A DNA stretch of 64,000 bases from Luteimonas colneyensis (GTDB lineage Bacteria; Pseudomonadota; Gammaproteobacteria; Xanthomonadales; Xanthomonadaceae), in the NCBI RefSeq assembly GCF_014836665.1, contig NZ_JACSQJ010000002.1, positions 523,443 to 587,442 on the forward strand, written 5' to 3'. Shown piece by piece: positions 36,672 to 45,909 of the stretch. The notes below the pieces were generated by a model that had not been told where the DNA came from, did not search any database, and worked only from the letters and a program-made list of their open reading frames with translations. Within the stretch, counting starts at the first letter, position 1, and each line of letters starts with the position of its first letter. A program made the position numbers and the translations under genes.

Positions 36672-37937
36672 ATGGACGCCGGGGCCCCCGACCTCGCACG
36701 CCACGCGGCGCTCGACGCGCGCATGGTCGCGGCGGCCCGCGGGATCCGGGTGCTGACGCTGACGAGCTGGCAGGCGTCGGTGCAGCAGGGCTTCCTGGCC
36801 GAGGCCGCGACGGGCCGGCCGCGGCTGCCGCGGGTGGACTATCCCCGCCACGACTTCAGCGACGCCCGCCGCGAGCTGCAGGCCGTCGCCGATGCCGCCG
36901 ATCCCGCGCATCCGCTGGGACGCTACCTCGTCGATTCGGCGCGGCAGTGGGACGTGGCCGCGCGCATGCTCGAAGCGCTGGGCACGCCGGCCGCCGGCGC
37001 GCTGTCGGTGGCGCTGTACGGACGGCCGGATGACCCGTTGCCCGGCGGTGGACCGACCACGCGCGACGCCGCGCGGCATTTCGTCGACATCGCCAACGAG
37101 CTCGACCACGAGCTGCTGGCGCCGGAAGAGCAGGTCACGATATCCGCCACCGCGCTGCAGCTGCAGTTGCAGAATGCGCTCGACGCCTTCTTCGGCGGGC
37201 GCGTGGTCGCGGTGGAGCTGGATCCGGACATGATCGCCAAGGCCGCCGCGGGCGCGTACCGCATCCGCCTGCGCACCGGCGCGGCCTACTCCGACTACGA
37301 CCGCCGCCAGCTGCTGCACCACGAGGCGCTGGTGCATTCGCTGACCGCGCTCAACGGCCGCGCGCAGCCGCTGCTGCCGAGCCTGGCGATGTCCTCGCCG
37401 CGCATCACCGCCACCCAGGAGGGCCTGGCGGTGCTGGCCGAGCAGATCACCGGCAGCATCGACATCGAGCGCATGAAGCGCATCAGCCTGCGCACCGAGG
37501 CCATCGCGATGGCGATGGAGGGCGCGGACTTCCTGCAGGTGTTCGGCTACTTCCGCGACGCCGGCCAGGACGCCGCCGAGAGCTTCTCGTCCGCCCAGCG
37601 CGTGTTCCGCGGCGTGCCGGTGACCGGCGGCGCCGCCTTCGCCAAGGACACGGTGTACCTGCGCGGGCTGGTCGAGGTGCACACCTTCTTCCGCCACGCG
37701 CTGCGCGACGGGCGCCTGCGCCAGTGCCGGCGCCTGTTCGCCGGCAAGATGACGCTCGACGACGTGCAGGCCTTCGAGCCGCTGTTCGAGTCCGGCGCGC
37801 TGCTGCCGCCGCGCTGGCTGCCCGACTGGGTGGCGCGTGCGAACGGCCTGGCGGGGCTGCTGGCGTTCTCGCTGTTCGCCAACCGCATCCGGCTGGACCG
37901 GCTGTCCGGGCCGCCGGTCCCGGAGCCGGCGACGTGA
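36672..37937 (+). CDS. DUF1704 / QEGLA-motif putative metallopeptidase
   Basis: A 421-residue protein of the 'flavohemoglobin expression-modulating QEGLA motif' family (DUF1704). The signature ATQEGLAVLAEQ and an upstream HHEALVHSL (HExxxH-like zinc site) are both present, the pattern shared with eukaryotic MATCAP/TMCP tyrosine carboxypeptidases. The substrate in bacteria is unknown. Directly downstream of rsgA and probably cotranscribed. Confidence 0.9.
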   Translation: MDAGAPDLARHAALDARMVAAARGIRVLTLTSWQASVQQGFLAEAATGRPRLPRVDYPRHDFSDARRELQAVADAADPAHPLGRYLVDSARQWDVAARMLEALGTPAAGALSVALYGRPDDPLPGGGPTTRDAARHFVDIANELDHELLAPEEQVTISATALQLQLQNALDAFFGGRVVAVELDPDMIAKAAAGAYRIRLRTGAAYSDYDRRQLLHHEALVHSLTALNGRAQPLLPSLAMSSPRITATQEGLAVLAEQITGSIDIERMKRISLRTEAIAMAMEGADFLQVFGYFRDAGQDAAESFSSAQRVFRGVPVTGGAAFAKDTVYLRGLVEVHTFFRHALRDGRLRQCRRLFAGKMTLDDVQAFEPLFESGALLPPRWLPDWVARANGLAGLLAFSLFANRIRLDRLSGPPVPEPAT

Positions 37938-37944
37938 CGATCAC

Positions 37945-38850
37945 CTAGTCGCCGGCGCTGCCCGCGCGCGCGTCGCGCAGGGTCCTGGCGAACACGGTGA
38001 GGAAGCGGCGCGCGGCTTCCGACGGCGGACGGTCCTCGAGGTGCACGTACTGCACCTTGAAGCGTAGCGGCGGCGAGAACGGGCGGTGCGTCAGGCCGGG
38101 CCCGTTGGCCGCGCGCGCGGTGAACTCGTCCACCACCGCCATGCCCACGCCGTGCCGCGCCAGCTCGGCGGCGATGTAGAAGGTCTGGTTCGAGACCACC
38201 TCGTTCGCGGCGATGTCCTGGCGCTGCAGCTCGCGGTTGAGCAGATCGCCCACCGGGCCACCCGTGGTCAGCCCCACCAGGTTCCGCCCGTCGAGGATCC
38301 GCAGCGGGACGTGTTCGCCCGCGTCCGGCAGCACGTCGCTGCGGAACAGCAGCATCAGCTCGCCGGTGTCGATGTCGCGGCGCTTCATCCGCGGGTGCGT
38401 CGGCGGGTCGTACGCGATGGCGACGTCGCAGCTGCGTTCGTACAGCGCCTGGAACAGCGCGTCGTGGTGCAGCGTCTGCACGTCGAAGCTGACGTCCGGG
38501 TGGCGAGCGCGGAAGCGGGCGATGGCCAACGGCGCGACGTGCAGCCCGAGCGAGGGCACGACCGCCAGGCGCACGCGGCCGCCGGCGAGGCTGCGCAGGT
38601 TGCCGACCGTCTTCTGCAACGAGGTCAACCGGCTGAAGACCTCGGACACCTCGACGAACAGCTCGTGCGCCTGGTCGGTGGCGACCAGCCGGCCGCGCAC
38701 CAGGCGGAACAGCTCCAGGCCCAGCTGCTGCTGGGTGTGGTGCAGCACCTTGCTGACCGAGGGCTGCGACACGTGCAGCGCGCGCGCCGCGGCGCTGATG
38801 CTGCCGGTGGTGTAGACCGCGTGGAAGACCTCGATCTGGCGGAAGCGCAT
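37945..38850 (-). CDS. LysR-type transcriptional regulator
   Basis: A 301-residue regulator: N-terminal helix-turn-helix (MRFRQIEVFHAVYTTGSISAAARALHVSQPSVSKVL) and a two-lobe effector domain (about 90-295, including RVRLAVVPSLGLHVAPLA and LARHGVGMAVVDEF). It lies 65 bp downstream of the first ggt gene on the same strand, at the edge of the D-glutamate/gamma-glutamyl locus, and is the natural candidate to control it, most likely from the 195-bp divergent region between the two ggt genes. Confidence 0.92.
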   Translation of the reverse strand: MRFRQIEVFHAVYTTGSISAAARALHVSQPSVSKVLHHTQQQLGLELFRLVRGRLVATDQAHELFVEVSEVFSRLTSLQKTVGNLRSLAGGRVRLAVVPSLGLHVAPLAIARFRARHPDVSFDVQTLHHDALFQALYERSCDVAIAYDPPTHPRMKRRDIDTGELMLLFRSDVLPDAGEHVPLRILDGRNLVGLTTGGPVGDLLNRELQRQDIAANEVVSNQTFYIAAELARHGVGMAVVDEFTARAANGPGLTHRPFSPPLRFKVQYVHLEDRPPSEAARRFLTVFARTLRDARAGSAGD

Positions 38851-38915
38851 GGGGGTCCGGCACTCCTGGGTGAGAGCGGACATGATCGGCGCCACGCCGC
38901 CCGCCCGTCGCGTGA

Positions 38916-40667
38916 CTAAGGTCGTGAGGCGACGCCCTCGCGCCGGGGATCGGCGGCGCCGTGCAGCGCGTGGCCCTCTCTGGCCACGCCGTGCAGGCCT
39001 GAATCCTCGCCGGCGCCCGTCACCACGTCCACGCCGAGCGCGGACAGCGCCGCCCGCAGCTCCGGCGCGAAGGCGTCGGCCTCGCCGTTGAAGCGCTCGC
39101 CGCGCGCGACCAGGTTGGGCAGCGCGACCGCCTCCTGCAGCGGCAGGTCCCAGTACAGCCAGCCGACCAGGGCCTTGGCGATGTAGGCCGGAATCGCGTT
39201 GCCGCCCGGCGATCCGATCGCGCCGACGAAGCCGCCGTCGCGGTCGAGCACGATCACCGGCGACATCGACGAGCGCGGGCGCTTGCCCGGCGCGATCGCG
39301 TTGGCCGCGGTCGCACCAGGGCCCCATGAGAAATCGGTGAGCTGGTTGTTGAGCAGCATGCCGCCGACCACGCGACCGGAGCCGAAATAGGATTCGATGG
39401 TCGTGGTCATCGACACCGCGTTGCCGGCGGCATCGACGACCACGAAGTGGCTGGTACCGGCGGGCTCGTCGGTGGCGTCGCCGTCGCGCGCGGGCGCGCT
39501 TGGCGGTCGGCCGTGCGCGGGCGCGCCGGCGGCGGCCCGCGGGCCGATCAGCGCGCGGCGATCGGCGAGGTAGTCCGGATCGAGCAGGCCCCGCACCGGC
39601 ACGTCGACGAAGCGCGGATCGCCGACGTACTGGTCGCGGTCGGCGTACATCAGGCGGCTGGCCTCGGCGAACAGGTACCAGGCCTGCGGGTCGTCGGGGC
39701 CGCGCGCGGCGATGTCGGTGCCGTCGAGCAGCAGCATCAGCTGCAGCAGGCCGACGCCGCTGGCCGGGGGCGGCGCGACGCAGAGCACATGGGCGCGCAG
39801 CGGGCGGCAGATCGGATCGCCGTGCTCGGCGACCTCGGCCTGCAGGTCCGCCGGCGTCATGCGCGCAGCGTGCGGCGGCGCGGCCACGCGCGCGGCCAGC
39901 TGGTCGGCCAGCGGGCCGCCGCGCAGCGCGTCGGCGCCGCGCGCGGCGATCGTGCGCAGGCTGGCGGCGTAGGCGGGATTGCGGAAGGTGTCGCCGATGC
40001 GCAGCGGCGTGCCGTCGGGTCCCGCGAACAGCGCCACCACGTCGGGGGCGGAGGCCTGCGGGAAGCGGCCGGCGATGTGGCGGTGCAGGCGCGGCGTGAC
40101 CGCGAAGCCGAGCTCGGCGCGCCGCGCGGTGGACTCGAACAGGCTGCTCCACTGCAGCCTGCCATGCGCGGCATGTGCGAGTGCAAGCGCCGGCAGCGCG
40201 CCGGGAACGCCGGTGGCGCGGCCGCTGAGCATCGCCTCGGCGCGCGACAGCGGGCGTCCGTCGGCGTCGCTGAACATGTCGGGTCCGGCGCTGGCCGGCG
40301 CGCGCTCGCGGCCGATCCAGCTGTCGACGCGCCCGGACGCGGCGTCGTAGTGCAGCACGATCGCGCCGCCCAGGAGGCCCGAGCTCTGCGGTTCGACCAG
40401 CCCCAGCATCGCCTGCACCGCGACCGCGGCGTCGATCGCGCTGCCGCCGCGGCGCAGCACCTCCAGTCCGGCGCCGGTGGCGAGCGGATGCGCGCTGCTG
40501 ACCATGCCGGCGTCCCGCGCCTGCGCGTGTCCACCGGCCGCGGCCGGCAACCGGGCGGGCGCGGCGTCGCGCGGAGCGGTGCCGCAGGCGGCCAGGCCGA
40601 GCAGGGCCAGCGCGGTCAGCGCGCGGACGCGGCGTGAGAGGGATGCATGCGACGACGACGAGGCCAA
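38916..40667 (-). CDS. ggt: Gamma-glutamyltransferase, lipoprotein form
   Basis: A 583-residue Ntn-hydrolase with a lipobox signal (LLGLAACGT). It should self-cleave before Thr405 (GTSHFVVVDAAGNAVSMTTT), and the oxyanion-hole GSPGGNAIP is present. It removes or transfers gamma-glutamyl groups in the periplasm. Compared with its divergent neighbour it has a longer, Pro/Ala-rich insert before the cleavage site and an AGTSHF instead of TTHF context. About 30% of residues are Ala/Pro-biased in the N-terminal spacer. Confidence 0.94.
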   Translation of the reverse strand: MASSSSHASLSRRVRALTALALLGLAACGTAPRDAAPARLPAAAGGHAQARDAGMVSSAHPLATGAGLEVLRRGGSAIDAAVAVQAMLGLVEPQSSGLLGGAIVLHYDAASGRVDSWIGRERAPASAGPDMFSDADGRPLSRAEAMLSGRATGVPGALPALALAHAAHGRLQWSSLFESTARRAELGFAVTPRLHRHIAGRFPQASAPDVVALFAGPDGTPLRIGDTFRNPAYAASLRTIAARGADALRGGPLADQLAARVAAPPHAARMTPADLQAEVAEHGDPICRPLRAHVLCVAPPPASGVGLLQLMLLLDGTDIAARGPDDPQAWYLFAEASRLMYADRDQYVGDPRFVDVPVRGLLDPDYLADRRALIGPRAAAGAPAHGRPPSAPARDGDATDEPAGTSHFVVVDAAGNAVSMTTTIESYFGSGRVVGGMLLNNQLTDFSWGPGATAANAIAPGKRPRSSMSPVIVLDRDGGFVGAIGSPGGNAIPAYIAKALVGWLYWDLPLQEAVALPNLVARGERFNGEADAFAPELRAALSALGVDVVTGAGEDSGLHGVAREGHALHGAADPRREGVASRP

Positions 40668-40862
40668 GGGCGGCTCCTGCGTGGCGCGGCGACGCGCGGG
40701 TCGCCGCCATGGAAAGGTCCGGCGAGGCTATCGCGATCGCAGGCCGCGCGTCCCTCGCTTTGCCGTCGTGTTCCATAGCCCCGCTGCATACCCGACCGCA
40801 GGAAAGCTGCGCGACACGGCCGATCGCCTGCGGCAGTGTCGGGCTGAAACCGGAGAACCGAC

Positions 40863-42593
40863 ATGCGCAGGCCGTCCACCCTGTCCGCCGCGGCGCTGCT
40901 CGCCGCCTGCCTCGCCATCGCCGCGCCACCGGCCCCGGCGCAGACGCGGCAGCTGCTCAACTACGAAGAGATCCACAAGCCCGTCGTCGCCGACGGCGGC
41001 ATGGTGGTCAGCCAGAGCGACCACGCCAGCCGCATCGGCGCGGAGGTGCTGCGCGAGGGCGGCAACGCGGTCGATGCCAGCGTGGCGATGGCCTTCGCGA
41101 TGGCGGTGACCCTGCCGCGCGCGGGCAACATCGGCGGCGACGGCTACATGCTGGTCCAGCTCGCGGACGGCGGACGCGCGGTCGCGATCGACTTCCGCTC
41201 GATGGCCCCCGCGCTGGCCACGCTCGACGCCTACATTGGCGAGGACGGAACGCTGCAGGGCCATGCCGCGGGCATCCGCGCCGCGGGCGTTCCGGGTACG
41301 GTGGCGGGCCTGGCGCTGGCGCACGGGAAATACGGGCGGCTGCCGTGGAAGCGGCTGCTGCAGCCGGCGATCCGGCTGGCCGCCGACGGCATGGTGCTCA
41401 GCCGCGACGAAGCCTTCGCGCTCGACTGGGGCCGCGAACGCCTTGCGCGCAGCGCCGCGGGCGCGAAAGTCTTCCTGCATCCGGACGGATCCGCGCTGCG
41501 GGCCGGCGAGCGCCTGGTGCAGGCGGATCTCGCCTGGTCGCTGCGCCAGATCGCCGAGCACGGTGCCGATGCCTTCTATCGCGGCGAGATCGCCGAGCGC
41601 CTCGACGCCGGGATGCGCGCCCACGGCGGCCTGCTGCGCAAGACCGACCTCGCCGCCTACCGCGCCATCGAACGCGAGCCGCTGCACAGCCGCTATCGCG
41701 GGCACGTGCTGCTGACCATGCCGCCGTCCAGCGGCGGCGGGCCGGGCATCGCGATGACGCTCAACATCCTCGAACAGTTCGACCTCGCGGCGATGGGCGC
41801 CGGCTCGGCCGACAGCCTGCACCTGCTGGCCGAGGCGACCAAGCTGGCCTGGCGCGACCGCCGTGCCCACGCCAACGACCCCGCCGCCGCGCCGGTGCCG
41901 CTGCAGGGCTTCGTGTCCAAGGCCTACGGCGCGTCGCGCGCGGCCACGATCGCAATGGACCGCGCCACCCCGGCCGCCCACGTGGCCGCTGGCGACATCT
42001 GGGCGCACGAGGGCCGCGAGACCACGCACTTCTCGGTCGTCGACGACGAGGGCAACGCGGTCAGCACTACCTACACGATCGGCGCAGACTTCGGCTCCGG
42101 CGTGATGATCGAGGGCACCGGCTTCCTGCTCGGCAACCTGATCGGCAACTTCTCGCTGCAGGCGCAGCTGGACGCCGTGCGCGAGGGCCGGGAGCCGCCG
42201 GCGAACGCGCTGCGACCGGGCAGCCGCCCGGTGTCGAGCATGGCGCCAACGATGCTGCTGCGCGACGGCCGGCCGTGGCTGGTCACCGGCAGTCCGGGCG
42301 GCAACACCATTCCGGGCACGATCGTGCAGATGATCGTCAACGTGGTCGACTTCGGCATGAACATCGCCGAGGCCACGGCGTTTCCGCGCATGCACCAGCA
42401 GGTCACCACGCGCGGCGAACTCGACGTCGAGCGCGGCTTCAGCCCGGACACGCTGCGCATCCTGCGCGAGCGCGGCCACCTTCCGGAGCAGGGCGAGACC
42501 ATCGGCAGCACGCAAACCCTGCTGCTGGAGCCCGGGCGCGTGGAGGGCGCGGCCGATCCGCGGCGCCCCGGCGCGTCGGCCGTCGCGCGCTAG
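40863..42593 (+). CDS. ggt: Gamma-glutamyltransferase, soluble periplasmic form
   Basis: A 576-residue enzyme with a cleavable signal (ending APAQ). Autocatalytic Thr388 lies in ETTHFSVVDDEGNAVSTTYT, with the oxyanion site GSPGGNTIP and RPVSSMAPT. It has a strong GGAGAACCGAC before the ATG. Being divergent from the lipoprotein paralogue and directly followed by a TonB receptor suggests that one acts on imported material and the other at the membrane; specificities cannot be told. Confidence 0.95.
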   Translation: MRRPSTLSAAALLAACLAIAAPPAPAQTRQLLNYEEIHKPVVADGGMVVSQSDHASRIGAEVLREGGNAVDASVAMAFAMAVTLPRAGNIGGDGYMLVQLADGGRAVAIDFRSMAPALATLDAYIGEDGTLQGHAAGIRAAGVPGTVAGLALAHGKYGRLPWKRLLQPAIRLAADGMVLSRDEAFALDWGRERLARSAAGAKVFLHPDGSALRAGERLVQADLAWSLRQIAEHGADAFYRGEIAERLDAGMRAHGGLLRKTDLAAYRAIEREPLHSRYRGHVLLTMPPSSGGGPGIAMTLNILEQFDLAAMGAGSADSLHLLAEATKLAWRDRRAHANDPAAAPVPLQGFVSKAYGASRAATIAMDRATPAAHVAAGDIWAHEGRETTHFSVVDDEGNAVSTTYTIGADFGSGVMIEGTGFLLGNLIGNFSLQAQLDAVREGREPPANALRPGSRPVSSMAPTMLLRDGRPWLVTGSPGGNTIPGTIVQMIVNVVDFGMNIAEATAFPRMHQQVTTRGELDVERGFSPDTLRILRERGHLPEQGETIGSTQTLLLEPGRVEGAADPRRPGASAVAR

Positions 42594-42731
42594 GGCAACG
42601 GCGCGCGGGCATAACCTGCCGCTATGGGGTGGGCCCAAAAAGCGAGGCTTCGCAAGGTCGCAAGCTCGCTAGAGTCCGGGCAGGGGAGCGCGGCGACGCG
42701 CACGTTTCGTGCCTTCGGAGGGAATCACCAC

Positions 42732-45700
42732 ATGCATCATCGCCTGATCAAGCCGACGCTGCTCAGCGTCATCCTCGCCTCCACGCTGCAGGGCATGGCC
42801 TTCGCGCAGCAGCCGCCGGCGGAACCCGCGCAGCCTGCGGCCGGAGGCGAAGCCGAAGCCGCGCAGGCCCCCACCGCCAAGGATCTGGACGCCGTGACGG
42901 TGGTGGGCAGTCGCCTGGCCAGCAACCGCGTCGAAGGGCCGTCGCCGGTGCTGGTGATGGACGAGGAGAAGATCGAGGCCACCGGCGCGATCTCCGGCGA
43001 CGAGCTGCTGCAGTCGATCCCGCAGGTCGGCGACATGATGTTCAACAACGCCGACACCTCGGCCAACCTCAACGCCGCGCGCGGCGACGTCGGCTCGATC
43101 AACCTGCGCAACCTCGGCACCGGCAACACCCTGCTGATGGTGAACGGGCGTCGCATGGTCCCGCATCCGGGCACGCAGACCGAGGCGCTGGTGCCGCGGC
43201 AGACCGCCAACATGAACGCGATCCCGCTGTTCGGCACCCGCCGGGTGGAGACGCTGCTCGGCGGCGCGTCCGCGCTGTACGGATCCGATGCGGTGGCCGG
43301 CGTGGTCAACGTGGTGCTCGACACCCACTACCAGGGCTTCCAGGTGCAGGGCCAGTACGGCGGCTCCGAAGACGTGGACTTCCGCCAGGGCAATATCAAC
43401 TTCAAGGCCGGCAAGTGGTTCAACGATGGCCGCACGCGGGCCACGGTGGTCGGCGGCTGGACGCACCGCACCGACCTCCCGGCCACCGAGCGCGACTACA
43501 GCGCCAACATGGACCGCCGCGCGCAGATGGACGGCACCGATTTCGAGGGCGTCACCGCCTTCGACGACCGCATCACCGGCACGGCCTGGGGCGTGTTCCA
43601 GACCATCGACGGCGTGCGCGTGCGCGATGCCGACAACGGTTCGATCACCAGCGCCAGCGGCTATTTCCACATCGACCCGGTCGGCCACCACGGCTGTACC
43701 GCGCAGGTCACCGGTGACGTCTGCATCAACTCGGGCTCCCAGAGCACCGACGCCGACCGGCCGCTGCGCTTCAGCCCGAACCACCAGCGCAACATCCTGG
43801 GCGAGGTCGACCGCATGAACGTGTTCGGCACGCTCGAGCACGACCTCGACGACAACTTCGTCGCCTTCGCGGAGTTGGCGTACTACGAGTCCCGCTACAA
43901 GGGCATGCGCGAGCAGGCGGCGGCGCTGGGCGCGGCGCCGATCATCGTGCCGAAGACCAATTACTGGAACCCGTTCGGCGCCATGTACCTGCCCGACGGC
44001 TCGCTCAACCCCAACCGCCTGGCCGGCATCGACGCGCCGGAGGAGGGGCTGGACGTGCGCATGACCAGCTTCCGCGCCACCGACACCACGCGCCCGTACA
44101 CGGTCGATGACGACCAGTACCGGTTCCTGGCCGGCGTCCGCGGCATGGTGGGCGGCTTCGACTGGGAAGGCGCGGTGCTGTACTCGGAGGCCAACACCAC
44201 CGATACCCAGCACGGCTCGATCAGCAACACGCTGTTCAGCGAGGCGCTGGCGTGGAGCACGCCCGATGCCTACAACCCCTTCCACGGCGGCAACCTTGCC
44301 GACTGGGGTGCGCCGCCGGATTCCGCGCGCAATCAGGTGGCGATCGACCACTTCACGGTGCCCGTGGTCCGCAAGAGCAAGGCGACGCTGTTCCAGGTCG
44401 ATACCCGCTTCATCCGCGAGGATCTGTTCGCGCTGCCCGCCGGCCACGTCGGCGTCGCCTTCGGTGCCGAGTGGCGCCGGGAAACCCTGAAGGACGACCG
44501 CGACCCGCGCTTCGACGGCACGATCACCTACACCAACCCGATGAACGGCGCGATCACCAGCGATGTGCTCGGCGCCAGCCCGTCGGGCGACAACTCCGGC
44601 GACCGCGACGTCGGTTCGCTGTACGCCGAGTTCGCGATCCCGCTGGTGTCGCCGTCGATGGGCGTGCCGCTGGTGCGCGCGCTGGACCTGCAGGTCGCCG
44701 GGCGCCACGAGCGCTACTCGGACTTCGGCGGCGTCACCAAGCCCAAGGTCTCGCTGGCCTGGGACATCGTGGACGGCCTGATGGTCCGCGGCAACTGGTC
44801 GGAGAGCTTCCTCGCGCCCAACATCCTGCAGCTGTACGCCGAAGGCACCACGGTCAGCAACAGCCGCACCGACTACTACGTCTGCGAGGCCGACATCCGC
44901 AACGGCACCATCGACGGCGTGCACCGCTGCGGCCGCAGCTACAGCACCATGGCGATCCGCAGCGGCAACCGCGACCTGCAGCCGGAGACGGCGGAAACCT
45001 GGTCGGCGGGCGTCGTGTTCCAGCCGCACTTCCTGCCCGAATCCACCCGGATGACGTTCACCGCCGACTACTTCGAGATCCAGCAGGAAGACGTGATCGG
45101 CATCCTGGGCGAGGCCACGCAGCTGGCGCTGGACTACCTGCTGCGCATGGAGGGCTCGTACAACCCGGCGGTGGTGCGGCTGGAGCCCGACCAGGCCCGG
45201 ATCGACCTGTTCGACGGCACCGGGCTGGCGCCGGTGGGCATGGTCGACTACGTCGACGACGTCTACATCAACCGGCTGCCGCGGACCACGCGCGGCATCG
45301 ACTTCGGCGTCGACTGGCGCCTGCGCACGGACAATGCCGGCACCTTCAACGCCAGCCTCAACGCGACGCGCCTGATCGAGATGTCGCAGGATCCGACCGA
45401 GGACGAACTGCGCATCATCGCCGCCCAGGAAGCCGGGGTCATCGATGACAACTTCGACATCCGCAACGCCGGCAACCTGCTGGGCGTGAACGGCAAGCCG
45501 GAGTGGCGCGCCACCTTCAGCGCCTCGTGGCGCAAGGGCGGCTGGGGCCTGGGCACCTTCGTCAACTACACCGACGGCTTCGAATCGACCGGCGCGGTGT
45601 CCAACCTCGGTGACTACTGGCAGGTGCCGAGCTGGACCACCGCCAACGTCTGGGCGGAGCACCGCTTCAGCGGGACCGAGAGCCTCCTCGACGGCACGCG

Positions 45701-45833
45701 CATCCGCCTGACCGTGCGCAACGTCGGCGACCGGCAGCCGCCGCTGACGCCCAGCGCGCTGGGCTACAGCTCGGCGATGCACAATGCGCTGGGGCGTGGC
45801 TGGTACCTGACGGTGACGAAGTCCTTCGACTGA
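42732..45833 (+). CDS. TonB-dependent receptor
   Basis: A 1033-residue outer-membrane receptor: signal peptide (ending GMAFA), a Pro/Ala-rich linker, a TonB-box-like LDAVTVVGSRLASNR, a plug domain (GDELLQSIPQV, INLRNLGTGNTLLMVNGRRM, ETLLGGASALYGSDAVAGVVNVV) and a long beta-barrel ending in aromatic VTKSFD. The style is that of xanthomonad Oar-like/peptide-type receptors. GGAGGGAATCACCAC precedes the ATG. Its place between ggt and the VanX fusion suggests a peptide or muropeptide ligand; this is inference. Confidence 0.92.
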   Translation: MHHRLIKPTLLSVILASTLQGMAFAQQPPAEPAQPAAGGEAEAAQAPTAKDLDAVTVVGSRLASNRVEGPSPVLVMDEEKIEATGAISGDELLQSIPQVGDMMFNNADTSANLNAARGDVGSINLRNLGTGNTLLMVNGRRMVPHPGTQTEALVPRQTANMNAIPLFGTRRVETLLGGASALYGSDAVAGVVNVVLDTHYQGFQVQGQYGGSEDVDFRQGNINFKAGKWFNDGRTRATVVGGWTHRTDLPATERDYSANMDRRAQMDGTDFEGVTAFDDRITGTAWGVFQTIDGVRVRDADNGSITSASGYFHIDPVGHHGCTAQVTGDVCINSGSQSTDADRPLRFSPNHQRNILGEVDRMNVFGTLEHDLDDNFVAFAELAYYESRYKGMREQAAALGAAPIIVPKTNYWNPFGAMYLPDGSLNPNRLAGIDAPEEGLDVRMTSFRATDTTRPYTVDDDQYRFLAGVRGMVGGFDWEGAVLYSEANTTDTQHGSISNTLFSEALAWSTPDAYNPFHGGNLADWGAPPDSARNQVAIDHFTVPVVRKSKATLFQVDTRFIREDLFALPAGHVGVAFGAEWRRETLKDDRDPRFDGTITYTNPMNGAITSDVLGASPSGDNSGDRDVGSLYAEFAIPLVSPSMGVPLVRALDLQVAGRHERYSDFGGVTKPKVSLAWDIVDGLMVRGNWSESFLAPNILQLYAEGTTVSNSRTDYYVCEADIRNGTIDGVHRCGRSYSTMAIRSGNRDLQPETAETWSAGVVFQPHFLPESTRMTFTADYFEIQQEDVIGILGEATQLALDYLLRMEGSYNPAVVRLEPDQARIDLFDGTGLAPVGMVDYVDDVYINRLPRTTRGIDFGVDWRLRTDNAGTFNASLNATRLIEMSQDPTEDELRIIAAQEAGVIDDNFDIRNAGNLLGVNGKPEWRATFSASWRKGGWGLGTFVNYTDGFESTGAVSNLGDYWQVPSWTTANVWAEHRFSGTESLLDGTRIRLTVRNVGDRQPPLTPSALGYSSAMHNALGRGWYLTVTKSFD

Positions 45834-45909
45834 GCGTCGCCGCCGCCACCGTCGTCGCCACGAGGGGCGGCGGTGGCCGCGCGCAACCGCAGGACCTGCC
45901 GGAGGAACC

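Noticed and set aside
34125..37697. 1190-codon open frame on the minus strand across rsgA and the QEGLA-motif gene
   Set aside because: Only its 3' third (from 35450) has peptidase motifs and a signal. The rest is low-complexity antisense of two well-supported plus-strand genes, normal in high-GC DNA.
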